From: Pisolithus tinctorius
Taxonomy: Eukaryota; Basidiomycota; Agaricomycetes; Boletales; Pisolithaceae
DNA: 64,000 nucleotides
NCBI GenBank assembly: GCA_024663395.1
Contig: JANFAH010000004.1
Span: 4,008,089-4,072,088, forward strand
Reading direction: 5' to 3'
Shown here: in pieces, positions 1 to 11,128 of the stretch
How the letters are laid out: the number at the start of each line of letters is the position of its first letter
Position numbering within the stretch: the first letter of the stretch is position 1
Notes under the pieces: generated by a model
The model's input: the letters and a program-made list of their open reading frames with translations, nothing else
Told to the model about the DNA's origin: nothing
The model's database searches: none
Position numbers and translations under genes: made by a program

Positions 1-504
1 GAGCGACACTGAGGTTCCCTTAAATACAAGTGACCCAGAGGCCCCCCCCTCAAGTGACCCAGAGGTTCCATACACGAGCAATCCCACCGAGATTCTTTTT
101 CTGACGGAAGATTAGTGATTCTGAATGTATGTGTTATGTGTTCTTAACCTTGAGCCCAAATGATGGTAATTACTTCACAGATAAGCCTCATGATTTGTAA
201 CATGTAGAGACTGTATCGCCTCGTTGTACACCACATCGAACGCTATGTAATATCCTTGCATGCTGTCCATGCATCTTTATCATCCACTTGTGATGTTCTA
301 AATGAGGAAAGAAGTCCACCAAATCACACATACTCGCTGACTTGCCTAATTTGCATTCGCTGACCTTGTCTTCACTGAGAGAAATCTACGTTTGAACTAC
401 TCACTAGGTTCCATTGGATAGCGATGGGGGGGAATCGGGGATGAAAGGTGCATCGGTCGTACTCCATGCACCCGGTGTGGCATATCTGATGATACTGGCA
501 GGAG
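1..504. other. No gene recognised
   Basis: No reading frame with recognisable protein features is seen. The first 120 bases contain two copies of a short 'agtgacccagaggt'-like phrase. Nothing else can be supported. Confidence 0.4.
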
Positions 505-1214
505 ATGAAGAAGCCTGCAAAGGGCAGTGGTCTTAACCCATGTCTGCAGCCTGATGGGTCTCAACTTGGCATTCCCAATGAATTTACTCAAGACCCCAGC
601 CAAGCCTCTCAGCCCATTTTGTTGGCACTTCATGAAGAGCCACTTTATGAGACAAGTACGAGCAATGATGTGGGAGGTCTTCTATCATCATTCGACCAAG
701 CCCATTCATCACCAGCTGTCGACTATGCGCTCTCCTCAACCACGACGAACTCTGCAACCTCATCATCAACAGCCAATCACATGTCATACATCTGTGCATT
801 TCCCTCATCGTCGACAGCTGATTGCGTGTCATACAACTATACACTTCCCTCATCGATGGCTGATCATATGTTGTACTTGACGACCTTAGCCCACATGATA
901 GTGCCATGGGAAGTTGAGACACTGGCTCTGCCAAGCACCACTTCGATGCGCAATCGCCTCCCAGAAGCCTTGATGGGGTCACATTACCCAGCGGGTGACA
1001 CCCTCCCATTTTGTGAGGCACCAGGTGCAGCTGCGGTGATAAGGCCGATGTGTCTTCCAACGCCGACAACTTCACAATACCCTTGGGAACTGTCACTTGA
1101 GGCCTCCCAACGAATTTCACAGATTGCCCGACCCAGCCCCTACCCCACTGTTTCAAGTGGCATTCGGCGTGTGTTTGCATATGGTCCCAAACATCCCTCC
1201 GAAACAGAATGTGG
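505..1214 (+). pseudogene. Hypothetical low-complexity reading frame cut by the LTR element
   Basis: An open frame from an ATG at 505 runs without a stop into the LTR at 1215. The predicted 236 or so residues are rich in Ser, Thr, Pro and His. They contain a short degenerate internal repeat (phrases such as NHMSYICAFPSSS and ADCVSYNYTLPSS, roughly residues 90-135). No domain is recognised. The frame continues 194 codons into non-homologous LTR sequence, so that part is not native. The real gene probably continued at 9304 beyond the element, where a DUF6532-like gene remnant lies. The two may be halves of one gene, but the frame across the restored junction soon meets a stop, so this is only inference. 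Confidence 0.4.
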
Positions 1215-1910
1215 TGTTATGCTCGCAACGAGTGACTTTGTCAAATGGACTAGGCACGAATGTCACAAGGTGGATCTACAGGCCGAACTTATCGTAACCC
1301 CTATGGTCCAGCTTGTTATTAACGAGTCCAGGCAGAGGTTCGTTCCACTGGCAAGTTCCTTTGGGATCGCAACGGGGAGCGAGCAAGGACGAGTTAAAGA
1401 TGATAGCTAGATTGCAAGAAATCAAAAAACTGAGGATACACGGTACGATACCTTCTACTTAAATACCCTCTCAGGGTTTGTACTGTATCAACATCCACAG
1501 TTAGTTGTAAACAAGTAAACGATGAAATAGAAATGAGTCAAGTGCTGCGGGGACAGCCAAACCGACTGTGGATGCAGTCCGCAGTGAGGGGCGGCAGCAC
1601 CGACTTAAAGGATAACAACATCTGAGCAATATAAACGAGTCAGAAGGCAGGACGGAGCAGGAAGTAAACATAATTGAAATATATGTCCATCAGCTGTGGG
1701 CGCAGCTACAAGTCAGAGTGACAATGATGTCCGCAGCATCAGTTGGTATTGGAAATACCACCACCACCGGTGATCCAAAGGCTCTACATGCCAACAGACT
1801 GAGGACGACCATGGTGAGGACAAGCGACATGATGAGACATGTGACCCACATGACTTGGCGATTTAGGGGAAAACAGCAAAAAAGGAAACATGTGAAGCTG
1901 GAGCGTAACA
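1215..1910 (-). repeat. 3' LTR of the gypsy element
   Basis: 696 bp, starting TGTTATGCTC and ending GCGTAACA, aligning over its whole length with 8609-9303. Differences between the two LTRs include several transitions at CpG sites (for example CG versus TG in 'cttatcgtaac' and 'ttagtcgtaa', CG versus CA in 'aaacgatg'), so the copy is not recent. Confidence 0.92.
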
Positions 1911-1923
1911 TCACCCCCCCTCT
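1911..1923 (-). other. Polypurine tract
   Basis: On the minus strand a purine run (GAGGGGGGGTGA-like) directly abuts the 3' LTR. This is the expected position and composition of the primer for plus-strand DNA synthesis in an LTR retrotransposon. Confidence 0.7.
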
Positions 1924-1930
1924 AAGGTCC

Positions 1931-3273
1931 TCAGACCCTTGAGGACGAGCAAAGGGAGCGGGAAGCGGACGGGGTTGCAGGACAGCGAGAGTGGGTACGA
2001 GTGGCAACGGGCGCCAGAGGCGATGGAGACGACGGCGAGGCGGCGGCAGGGATGGAGGTGGGAGTCCAACGTGAACCCTGTCCATTTTGGCAGGACCAAT
2101 GCCCCAGGTAATGGCACTGGTAGCATGCATGTTGGTAAAGGGGATGCCCCTCAGGGACAGGCTCCTGTCCTCTGAGATAGTATTGAAGGTTAGATTCAGG
2201 GACGGGGATGAAGGGAACCGCAGGGATAGGGTCAGCGGTGTAGATGGCATTGTGAAAATCCTTCCCAAGCCCAGCCCAGCTGGCATTCTGAAGGAGGGCC
2301 TCCCAGGTGGAACCATTAGCAGCCATCCCAAGATGACGACCAACCTCTTTAAAAACCATCGCATTGTCCAGGAACTCGAGGGGCGGGTTCCACTGGACAT
2401 CCTGATCTGCTACGGGTTTGACTTCGGGGATCACCAGTTTTTCTTTAGGTTTAATTCGTTCGAGAAGTCGCGAGGCCGTGGGGGTAAGGAACTCCCTGAT
2501 CTGTTGATCTCGAAGATGATGATAGGCTCCACCGGTTACCGCTTCTAAAACGTCTGCATATCCTTTTTCGAGCATGGAAGTCATGATGACCTCGGCGAGA
2601 GGGGCAGTACCGGAGAGCTGACTAGTGCGAACCTTGTTGGTAGCCCGCCCTATTACGTCTGCTGCTCTGTAGATTTCAGACAGCAGCCCAAAATACTTAA
2701 CTTGTTCCGGTGTACACCTGTCAATGTTGTCCCCATCATTGAAGATGTCAAGCACCCTAACAATGTCCAGGTAGTCACTTGCTGAGATTGGTAATCGCGG
2801 CTTGTCATCCCTGGCAAGGGCGACTGAGGCGAGCAAGTCGAGGGTGACGTTGCGGGAGGAGACAGGTTTGGTGCAAATGTCAGAAGTGCCAGGAGCATTG
2901 GTGGGACCGGGGGTGGGCTTTCCACAACCAGCATCATCGTGAGGGACCTCTTCATCCTTTCCCTTTCCCTTGGGCTTACTGTCTCCACTGACGGAGACTC
3001 TGGGCTTTGGGGCTGGTACTCGGCGGATCGTGAAGCCCTGCTGTGGACGTGGTTGGAGAGGGCAGCGACAGGGGTTGGTACCTCCCACTGTAAGATGGGG
3101 GACGAGGTGTCCGATTCAGAAACGCAGGTGGCGGCACGTGGGGGAGGGGAGCGGTGATAACAGGCGATGGGGGGGACGAGTAAGTCGTCCCTATCAGCTG
3201 CAGGGTTGTAAACGGATTCTCCAAGGAGGTCGGCATAGTTGTTTTCGGTGTTGACAGAGTGAGGGGAGTCCAT
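1931..3273 (-). pseudogene. Additional ORF after pol of the gypsy element
   Basis: This extra reading frame lies between the chromodomain and the 3' LTR. Its ATG (3273-3271) overlaps the pol stop TAA (3275-3273) by one base, giving TAATG. The first 70 or so residues (to about position 3080) are in one frame. The similarity in composition then continues in the frame used from about 3088 down to 1931, so one frameshift has split an ORF of roughly 440 residues. The N-terminal part is Ser/Pro-rich. The middle (about residues 110-330) looks globular and helical (for example ALARDDKPRLPISASDYLDI). Near the C-terminus a zinc-knuckle-like CYQCHYLGHWSC occurs, but with C-x2-C-x4-H-x2-C rather than x4 spacing. 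I do not recognise a family. It could be a second nucleic-acid-binding structural protein or an unrelated accessory protein. Confidence 0.6.
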
Positions 3274-6200
3274 TAATTTTTGAGATGTCGAGCGAGCTTG
3301 TACTGGTCAAGAGCTTCTGACAAGTGGTCTTTTATATGTTCCTCAGGCTCCCAAGTCTTTGATGAATGGGGGAAACCCTTCCACTTGACCAGATAGCGGC
3401 GCTGACCTCTGCGACCATCAGTCTTATGATTTAGTATAGCCTCCACCTCCCATTCGATCTCGTCGTCAACCAATTCTGGTAAGGGTGCTGCAGGCACAGC
3501 TCCATATATCTCATTTTCGACATAGGGGAAGATCCATGATGTGTGAAAGACCGGGTGGACCTTCCAAGCTGGAGGCAGTTCCAAACGGAAAGCAACTGGT
3601 GACACGACTTGAGTCACTTTGAACGGTCTGAGACATCGGGGCGCAATCTTGTCACATTGGTTTTTGATCCTAAGATGGCCAGTATTGAGGAGAACTTGAT
3701 CTCCGACTTTGGGTGGTTCATAGGTTCCTTTGCTGCACGAATGCATCACCTCCTGTGCCTTCTTATGCACGAGTATGGCGACATCCTGGGAAGATGTGAG
3801 TCACTCCAATCTTTCATCCATGGACGGAACCAGAGTGAGTCGTTTTTCAGGGTAAGGAGAGGGATCGTATCCAAGAATCAGCGAGAATGGAGTCATCTTG
3901 TGGACGGAGTGAACTCGAGAGTTGTGGGCAAATTCAGCGGACGGGAGTTTGGCAGCCCACGAGTTTGGGAACTCGGAGCAGTAAAGGCGAAGGTATCCTT
4001 CAACCTCTTGGTTTATGCACTCGCTCTCTCCATTAGTCTGGGGATGGTATCTGCTACTTAGCTTTGTTTTGACCCCTATAGCCTTATACAGCTCCTTCGT
4101 GAACAAAGAAGCAAACTGCGGTCCGCGATCTGAGATTACCGATTCAGGTACCCCAAAATGGGAATAAATGAATTGATGGAAGAGCCGGGCGATCCCGATG
4201 GAGTCAATGGTTTTATGGCACGGAACAAACAGGGCGGCCTTTGTAAGACCCTGATCGACAACTGTGAGAATAGAGTCGTATTTTTGTTCTCCCAAGACGG
4301 GGAGATCCGTGATGAGATCCATAGACACTTGCTGGAACAGAAACGCGGTTTTGGGGGTGTCGTGTGGAGTTACGGGTGGTGTCGGAGGATGAGTGATGAC
4401 CTTCGTTGTTTGACACAGCAGACATCCCGCGATGTAGGACTTGATGTCTTTATTCATACCTTCCCACCATACTTCCTTACACATCTTGGCAAACATCGCT
4501 TTCTGTCCAGGGTGTCCAGCAGATTCATGGTCGTGATAAGACTGCATACAGTGACGGTGATCTTCTGGTGGGATATATAACCGGGTAGTTCCGAATCTTT
4601 TTGTTCCATCCTCAGCTGTGGTGACATTATCCTTGGGTTCCGGACCTGTCGAATCCTTTGACGTATCGTTCTTGACGTGTTCGTACAGGTCGGCAGAAAT
4701 GGTGTAGATCCCTTTTGCTCCTTTGATGGGTTCCCTCGTGGGGCAAGCACTAGCGGCCAAACTCTCCTTTGGTTTTTCCTCAGATGGGCGAGAGTAAGGC
4801 TTGGGTTTCGACCAGGACAACCTGGCGGGAAGATGTCCCACATGCGTGAGGCGGTTTACTTTTAGTTGCTTTTGTAATTTTGTAAGCGAAAAAGTAGGAG
4901 AAACAAGTCAAACTTGTGGTTTTGAAGGGTCCACCCCCTCCAGAAGCCAAAGGTTCTCCAGGAGAACCGTGGCCATAGGGGCAGGCTCCTCCACGAGGCT
5001 TTTACGAGACAGAGTATCAGCAGGAACCTGAAGGCGGCCGGCCTGCCATGAAAACTTGATCGGATAGGACTGGATGGTGGCGGCCCAGCGTGCTTGATGC
5101 AGAGTAAGTTGTTGAGGTTCCTGATAGTACTCCAGGTTTTTATGATCGGTGAAGATGATCGTGGGTTCAACAGGGGAAAGAAGATAAGGTCAGAACACTT
5201 TGAGTGCACAGATAACCGCGAGCATTTCCAGGTCATACACCTGATAGCACTGTTCAGTGCCGACCAAGGACTGCGAAAGATAAGAGCAAGGATGCCATTC
5301 CCCATCGGCCCCTTTTTGCGCGAGAATGGCCCCAGTGCCTAATTTCGAGGCATCGGTGAACAGCACAAAAGGTTTGGTGAAGTCAGGGATTGCGAGGACT
5401 GGAGAAGAGCATAACAAAGACTTTAGCCTTTCAAAAGCTGCTGCTCTCTCAGGAGTCCACTGATAGGGGACACCTTTCTTTGTAAGGTCATGAAGAGGTC
5501 GTGTGATGCTTGAGAAGGAGGGGATGAATTTTCAGTAGAAATTGCAGAAACCTAAGAAGCAACGAAGCCCGGTCAGATTTTCAGGGGCTTCCCACGTTGA
5601 TATGGCGTCGGTTTTGGTTGGCGAGGTTTCCATTCTTCCTTTCCCAATAATCATTCCTAAAAACTCCACTTCTTCGGCTTCGAAACAGCACTTGCTGATC
5701 TTAAGGCATAGCTCTTCATCTTCGCAGATTTGGAGGAACTCTTGAACCCGGACATGGAGTTCTTCTAGTGTTTTGGCATGGACAACGACATCGTCCATAT
5801 AACCAACTTGCTTTCCGCGTTGTTTCTCGAAGGTTTTATCCATATACCACTGGAAAGAAGGTGGTGAATTACACTGTCCAAAGAACATTACCATTGGTTC
5901 GAAGAGACCTCGAGGGGTTATAAAGGCCCCTTTCCATTCGTCTCCTTCCTTGATGCGAAGATTAGTAAACCCCCACCGAATATCAAACTTAGCATAATAT
6001 TTAGACTTGACGAGTTTGTCGAAAAGTGCTTGAGCATTCGGTAGTGGATGAGCGTCTTGGATGGTGAAGGAGTTAAGATATCGGTAATCTTGAATTAACC
6101 GTTTCTTCCCATCCTTCTTGGCGACAAAGAACACCGGAGCGGCCTGCAGCGAAGTCGAAGGTCGAATTTTCTTGCATTTAAGGTTTTCTTCAAGAAATTC

Positions 6201-6960
6201 GTCTAAAACTTTTAGTTCGTCAGGAGACATAGGATACACTGCTGCCTTCTTTGGCTTAAAATCATCCCTAAGTCATATTTCATGATCCAACCTGGGTTGA
6301 TGTCTGGGAAGCAGAATATCATCTTCTGTGAAAACCTTGGCGAATTTCTTGTAGCGATCTGGCAGTCAAACTTCTTCTTTTGACGCCGCTTGGGCTGCTT
6401 CAAGTTCTGTGGACAAGGTGGTTTTATTAATAGACACCGGTACCTCCAGTGCGACAACTTCCTTGACGGAAGGCTTTTCTTTTTCCAGGTATTCAAACCC
6501 ATCATCCCAACATGTAATCTTACCGGTTTCCCAGTTCATGTGGGGTTTGTATTCCTTGAGGAATGGCATCCCGAGAAGGACGTGTTCCTTTCTGACGAGG
6601 GGTCCGACATAACATTTGATGCGGACCATTCGTTCCTTGATCTCCATCTTGATGGTACATTTTTGGGTGACCCATTCTTGGTCTTTTCCGGTGAACGAAG
6701 TCGTTTTAAACTTGCGTTCGATGCAATAAGTCGGTATTTGAAGTTTTCATACCATCGCTTCAGAGATAAGTGATACTTCTGCACCTGAGTCGATACAGGC
6801 CCATATTCCTGCCTTGAAGTCAGGTAAGATGACCAGTCCGAGTGGTGAACGGATACACATATTCGGTTCGTCATCTATAGGGGTGCATTTAGCCAACAAA
6901 ATTGAAACAGGACTGACTGATGCAGGAGAAATTTCAGCAGTCCTCTTTAAAAACCCAACA
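3273..6960 (-). pseudogene. pol: Pol polyprotein: protease, RT, RNase H, integrase, chromodomain
   Basis: One continuous minus-strand frame ends at TAA 3275-3273. In order it shows an aspartic protease active site DSGAE (near 6800) with LLGMPFL further on, and reverse transcriptase (about 6240-5600) with AKFDIRWG, FFGQCNSPPSF and the catalytic YMDD. RNase H follows (about 5420-5000; FTDASKLGTGAIL, DHKNLEYY). Integrase (about 4700-3850) has an H-H-C-C zinc module (GHPGQKAM, CLLC), catalytic Asp in SMDLITDLP and SDRGPQF, and Glu in NGESECINQEVEGYLR. A chromodomain lies near the end (RRYLVKWKGFPHSS, TWEPEEHI). Seven internal stops, all TGA, sit at 6747, 6366, 6273, 5532, 5190, 4908 and 3801 (lowest base of each codon). 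Sense continues in the same frame across each, and several fall where the family has arginine. This is a dead copy of a once complete pol. Confidence 0.93.
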
Positions 6961-8365
6961 ACTTCTTTTCCTCATCATTGGCTTCCCTGTCCCTGACATA
7001 GGCGGTCTTCGTTCTGTCCTCGGAGACAACAATACGAACGTTCGAAAGTTGTTTGGCTTTACAGTCACTCTTGTAGTGACCCTTCTTGTTGCAATTAAAA
7101 CAGGTGATGTCAGCGGCGGATCGCCGGACATTCTTCTTTCATTTATCAACATCCATAGCATCAGGATCTCGGGCATCTTTCCAGAAATGAATGAACTTCC
7201 TTTCATACCGAGATTCTTTCCCTTCTAGGATGTGCTTGGTGGCGATTGCGGTTCAGGCTTCTCCCGTGACCTTGATCCATTCTATCACCATAGAGGGTGC
7301 ACGTCCTGAGTTGAGAATCCAATTATGATATTCCCTGTTGAGGCCTTTTCCAAAGAAAATCCCCGCCTCGCACAACTCTTCCTTTAGCTGAGCTTTATTG
7401 ATGAGCCCAGTAAACTCTGCAATATAGGCTTCAAGTTCGTGAGATCCCTGTTCAATGCTCGAAAGATGAAGGATAGCTAGAGTGGTTTGATCACCAGACT
7501 CAAAAGTGGCTTTAAGACGGGTGATGAAAGTTTTGAAATCGTCAGTGTAGTAGATCTGGCCATCTAGAAGCTTGTTTTCATTTTGATAGTTCTCGGTGAA
7601 AGAAACTGCGGCTCCTTTGGTCATATAAGTGAGCACGAATGAGATCTTGAGAGCTTCAGTTGTATAGACATGTCAGTTGAGGTTAAGATAACCTTCCACT
7701 TGAGTAAGCCAGGTTTGAAGACCATTATGGCTTCCATCGTATTCTCCTGGGCGTCCAACGTTGAACTCCCTACCACCATTGGGTGGCCTTACATAGGCAT
7801 CATCATCGTCGTCATACCAGGATTTCCCCTTACTGCCACCACCAACGTGTGGCTCTGGGAGTATGTCCTTTCTGAAACAACGTGCGTACCAATTTCGGAG
7901 TGCGCTTTCGGTAGGTGCACCAGTCAGGAATGGGTCAGAGTTACCCATTGATCCAGAGATCATCCTGCGGGCTTCTTCCATCATGTGGATCCACTGATCT
8001 TCTACTTGCTGATGCATTTCTTCTTCAGTATATAATTTCGGAGGCATTTCTGGAGGAGACTCTCCATGCCCTTGCATCATTGACATTACGTTAATTTGCA
8101 TGGCTTCCTGTTCTTCTTTGAGGACTGATCCGAAAGAAGTCTCAGACTTCTGATCGTCTTCTTCTCCTGAACTAGCAGCGACTTCCAAATCCCTATAACG
8201 GGATAAAATTGAAAGATGAGGGTTCGAAGCGGTGGCTGACGGTCCCAATTGACCAGATGGAAACGGGGGTAAAGGAGGGTTTCTTCCTAGACCAAGCAGG
8301 TTAGGACGAGGAGGGATCGGAGGCTTATGCTTCGACGAGTTAGACACTTTAATGGATAGTGACAA
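6947..8365 (-). pseudogene. gag: Gag capsid/nucleocapsid protein of the gypsy element
   Basis: The frame starts at ATG 8365 and ends at TAA 6949-6947. The N-terminal 230 residues contain an acidic and charged region (EEEMHQQVEDQWIHMMEEA). The retrotransposon gag domain follows (about 7640-7260; FKTFITRLKATFESGDQ, LEAYIAEFTGLINKAQL). A CCHC zinc knuckle lies near 7050-7095 (CFNCNKKGHYKSDC, with exact C-x2-C-x4-H-x4-C spacing). Three in-frame TGA stops interrupt it at 7673, 7253 and 7139. The pol frame is -1 relative to gag and takes over at a T5A3 run just before the gag stop. This could be a programmed frameshift or a later indel. Confidence 0.9.
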
Positions 8366-8608
8366 TGAAGACTGAGGGAGGATTTATATCCCGAGGGAAA
8401 CCTGTCAGTTGTTAAAAAGGGGAGAAAGATTCCAGACTCTAGGGAGGCGATGTATTAGTCCTGTGTGGGCTGCCTGTAGAGCGTTAAGCCGGACGAAGAG
8501 TTGATTTGATTAGGACTTGGTTTGTTGAAGTTCAGTAACCAGGGACGAGTTTGACTTTGCACGAAGAGGTCAAACGAGTCCCGAAAGCTGCGTGGAGTTT
8601 TTCGATTT
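8366..8608 (-). other. 5' leader of the gypsy element
   Basis: Untranslated stretch between the 5' LTR and the gag ATG. The primer-binding site should lie next to the LTR, but the adjoining minus-strand sequence does not begin with TGG. I could not match it to a tRNA 3' end, so the primer may be a tRNA fragment or the site is decayed. Confidence 0.5.
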
Positions 8609-9303
8609 TGTTATGCTCGCAATGAGTGACTTCATCAAATGGAATAGGCACGAATGTCACGAGGTGGATCTATGGGCCGAACTTATTGTAACCCCTATGG
8701 TCCACTTGTTATTAATGAGTCTGGGCAGAGGTTCGTTCCACTGGCAAGTTCCTTTGGGATCGCAATGGGGAGCGAGCAAGGACGAGTTAAAGATGATAGC
8801 TAGATTGCAAGAAATCAAAAAACTGAGGATACACGGTACAGTACCTTCTACTTAAATACCCTCTCAGGGTTTGTACCATATCAACATCCACAGTTAGTCG
8901 TAAACAAGTAAACAATGAAATAGAAATGAGTCAAGTGCTGCGGGGACAGCCAAACTGACTGCGGATGCAGTCCACAGTGAGGGGTGGCAGCACCGACTTA
9001 AAGGATAACAACATCCGAGCAATATAAACGAGTCAGAAGGCAGGACGGAGCAGGAAGTAAACATAATTGAAATATATGTCCATCAGCTGCGGGCACAGCT
9101 ACGAGTCAGAGTGACAACGATGTCCACAGCATCAGTTGGTATTGGAAATACCACCACTGCCAGTGATCCAAAGGCTCTACATGCCAACAGACCAAGGACG
9201 ACCATGGCGAGGACAAGCAACGTGACGAGACACGTGACCCACGTGACTTGGCGATTTAGGGGAAAACAGCAAAAAAGGAAACATGTGAAGCTGGAGTGTA
9301 ACA
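8609..9303 (-). repeat. 5' LTR of the gypsy element
   Basis: 695 bp, TGTTATGCTC to GTGTAACA, full-length match to 1215-1910. On the minus strand this is the upstream LTR and should hold the promoter. No confident TATA box or start could be picked. Confidence 0.92.
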
Positions 9304-10355
9304 CGTGGTTCGTTTGTCAATATTGGTGTTATCAAAGTATGTCGCATAATTGTCACACACAACCATGTTGTAGCTGACTTCGAGCCAGGCAGGAGCTGAA
9401 CACACAATCACAACCCACCGCCCAACTCGTCGCATGCTCCCGCCATCTTCTGTACCGGTACCACCCCCAGCTTTTGAAGTTCCAACGAACAAAACAGACG
9501 AAACTCTAATTCAAAATATTACACAAATCCCATCGGATCAACTCAACAAGGTGGTGCAAGAAGCGAAGAATGGCATGCACTGCTGACTCATCTGCATAAA
9601 CTCTTTCCCCTCCCAAATCGAAGCAAACTCATTTGCAGAGGATGCACTTACTGACACACTCAAAACACTAATGAGAGGTATGGCCTGTTTACATTCATTC
9701 AGCAATGGTTTGTGACCGCTATACCAGATCCCTGCTGGGTTGTGGATCAAACCAAAGATGGCAAGATCATTTCACAGGTCCTCCAAGTGGTCAACAATGT
9801 TCGAACCCTCTTCAAGAATGTTGCACGTGCACAGGTTTTACTCGGGTATAACATTAATGTGCACGATGATGGTCTCCTGCTTGACCCAGCACACATTCGA
9901 GAATCTGTCCGTGTCCGTGTTCAACATTTACTTCGGGATTGTAGATTTTTATATGTGGAGGTATGCTTCTCACTATTCCAAGCACATTCCCCTGCCAACA
10001 GCCAAAGCAGGATTCCCCCTGACGATTTGGGCATCGTGCTCTGACACATGTCCTGATATCTGCTGTCTGGACAATGCCAGGGGCGCTCTACAAGTCATTG
10101 GACACAAATGATGCAGCTACTATCAACGGTCTGGTCACACTGGCAGGTGTTGCTGTGAGCAGTGCATTGCACGAGTACCATGAGGGGGTAGTTTCTGTGG
10201 TCGAATTCTCGAATATCCTTGCAGGTGAATGTTACAGGGAGATAGTCCAACTCATTAATGGTATGTTAGATGACGAAGAACAGTCTGCTCACTATAAAGC
10301 ATACTGTGAAAATGTAGCACTACTAGGCCATAGTTATCAGGGTGGTACTGACTAA
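9304..10355 (+). pseudogene. DUF6532-like protein, broken
   Basis: A remnant in several segments. The first (about 9513-9690) reads QITQIPSDQLNKVVQEAKN-like sequence followed by INSFPSQIEANSFAED. This resembles the start of DUF6532, a domain of unknown function common in mushroom-forming fungi. It is broken by TGA at 9584, where arginine would fit. The second (9712-9960) contains IISQVLQVVNNVRTLFKNVA. The third (10074-10355), after a probable intron starting at GTATGC 9961, reads INGLVTLAGVAVSSALHEY and ends GHSYQGGTD, as in the C-terminal half of the domain. The family match is from memory of its pattern and is moderate. The upstream part of the gene may have been cut off by the gypsy element at 1215-9303. 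Confidence 0.5.
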
Positions 10356-11128
10356 GAATGACATTCCATTTTGCTGGTAGGCTATGAACAGTCTTTCACG
10401 ATAAGAGCTGCAGTTGTATCTAATCAGTCCAGCCCACATATCGCGCAATCCGAAAAACAGATTCAAAAGACAGATCGCCACTGAGCACAAAATCTTGCTA
10501 GTCTAAATGCGGAAAAGCTAAGCGCTCGAAAAGCTGCTTTTCGAGCGCTTAGGTATACTGATGTAGATAGCCCTCAAGCTCAAGGGCCTTCGATATCATT
10601 TAGTGCCTGATCAGGGGCATGTTGACCTATGTCACAAAAACAGACTTTTGAGTTGAACCCCCTGTCATGGCCCACCGGTGCCTCACGAACGCATGAATAC
10701 CGCGCGTTTTAGACACACCGTTCTTTTGTTGAGAGGTCAGCTTTGGACGTCTAGTGTCGAGTTGTCCTTGGTGTTCTTGTAGTACGAGGAAGACCAGTTA
10801 CATAAAACGGACAGTACAGATATGTGAATGAGATGATCCAGTACACCTCTATCTCTGTGCTACCTGAAGATCTCCAACCAGTAAGTTACTTACAATGAGC
10901 TAACTGTTCCAATAGCTTTCCTCGATAAGAGTGGGAAGCAGGAGGGAACCTTGAAGGATGGCGCTTGCTTGGCCGCAGGTAACCGAACAGAGCGAAAAAG
11001 GACATGGGTCATCGCGTGTTCTCTGCAGCATTGCTGCATTGCACACAGCAAGGCTCAGGCGCCCGAAGGCGCTGTGCAACTTGCGCTGATCCCTTACTCT
11101 TCCTGCAGTCACCCCACAGCCCTGTATG
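10356..11128. other. Intergenic, 5' flank shared with GTPase copy B
   Basis: No gene is seen. The stretch from about 10740 to 11128 is similar to 14940-15306, the flank of the next GTPase copy, so it belongs to the duplicated unit and probably includes the promoter. A 17-bp perfect palindrome lies at 10518-10552. Confidence 0.6.
10518..10552. repeat. Perfect 17-bp inverted repeat, 1-nt spacer
   Basis: The left arm CTAAGCGCTCGAAAAGC (10518-10534) is followed by a single T and then its exact reverse complement (10536-10552). It is not part of a recognised gene or transposon end. Confidence 0.85.

Larger units (their letters stand above)
1215..9303 (-). mobile_element. Ty3/gypsy chromovirus LTR retrotransposon, decayed
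   Basis: An LTR retrotransposon of about 8.1 kb lies on the minus strand. It has two similar LTRs (1215-1910 and 8609-9303) that both begin TGTTA and end TAACA. The flanks are TGTGG on the left and CGTGG on the right, a 4/5 match that fits a 5-bp target duplication. Reading from 9303 downward the order is 5' LTR, gag with a CCHC knuckle, protease, reverse transcriptase, RNase H, integrase, chromodomain, an additional ORF, polypurine tract and 3' LTR. The order PR-RT-RH-IN plus chromodomain defines a chromovirus; the chromodomain is known to steer integration to modified chromatin. The coding region has ten in-frame TGA stops, a frame change between gag and pol, and a frameshift in the last ORF, so it is not autonomous as it stands. 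Confidence 0.95.

Noticed and set aside
1215..1410. Continuation of the 505 open frame into the LTR
   Set aside because: The frame is open by chance; the LTR sequence recurs at 8609 without this frame being kept.
3801..7675. TGA read as an amino acid (recoding) in the gypsy element
   Set aside because: Nuclear basidiomycete genes in the same window end in TGA, the other LTR and other elements show CpG changes, and no recoding signal is visible. CGA decay is simpler.
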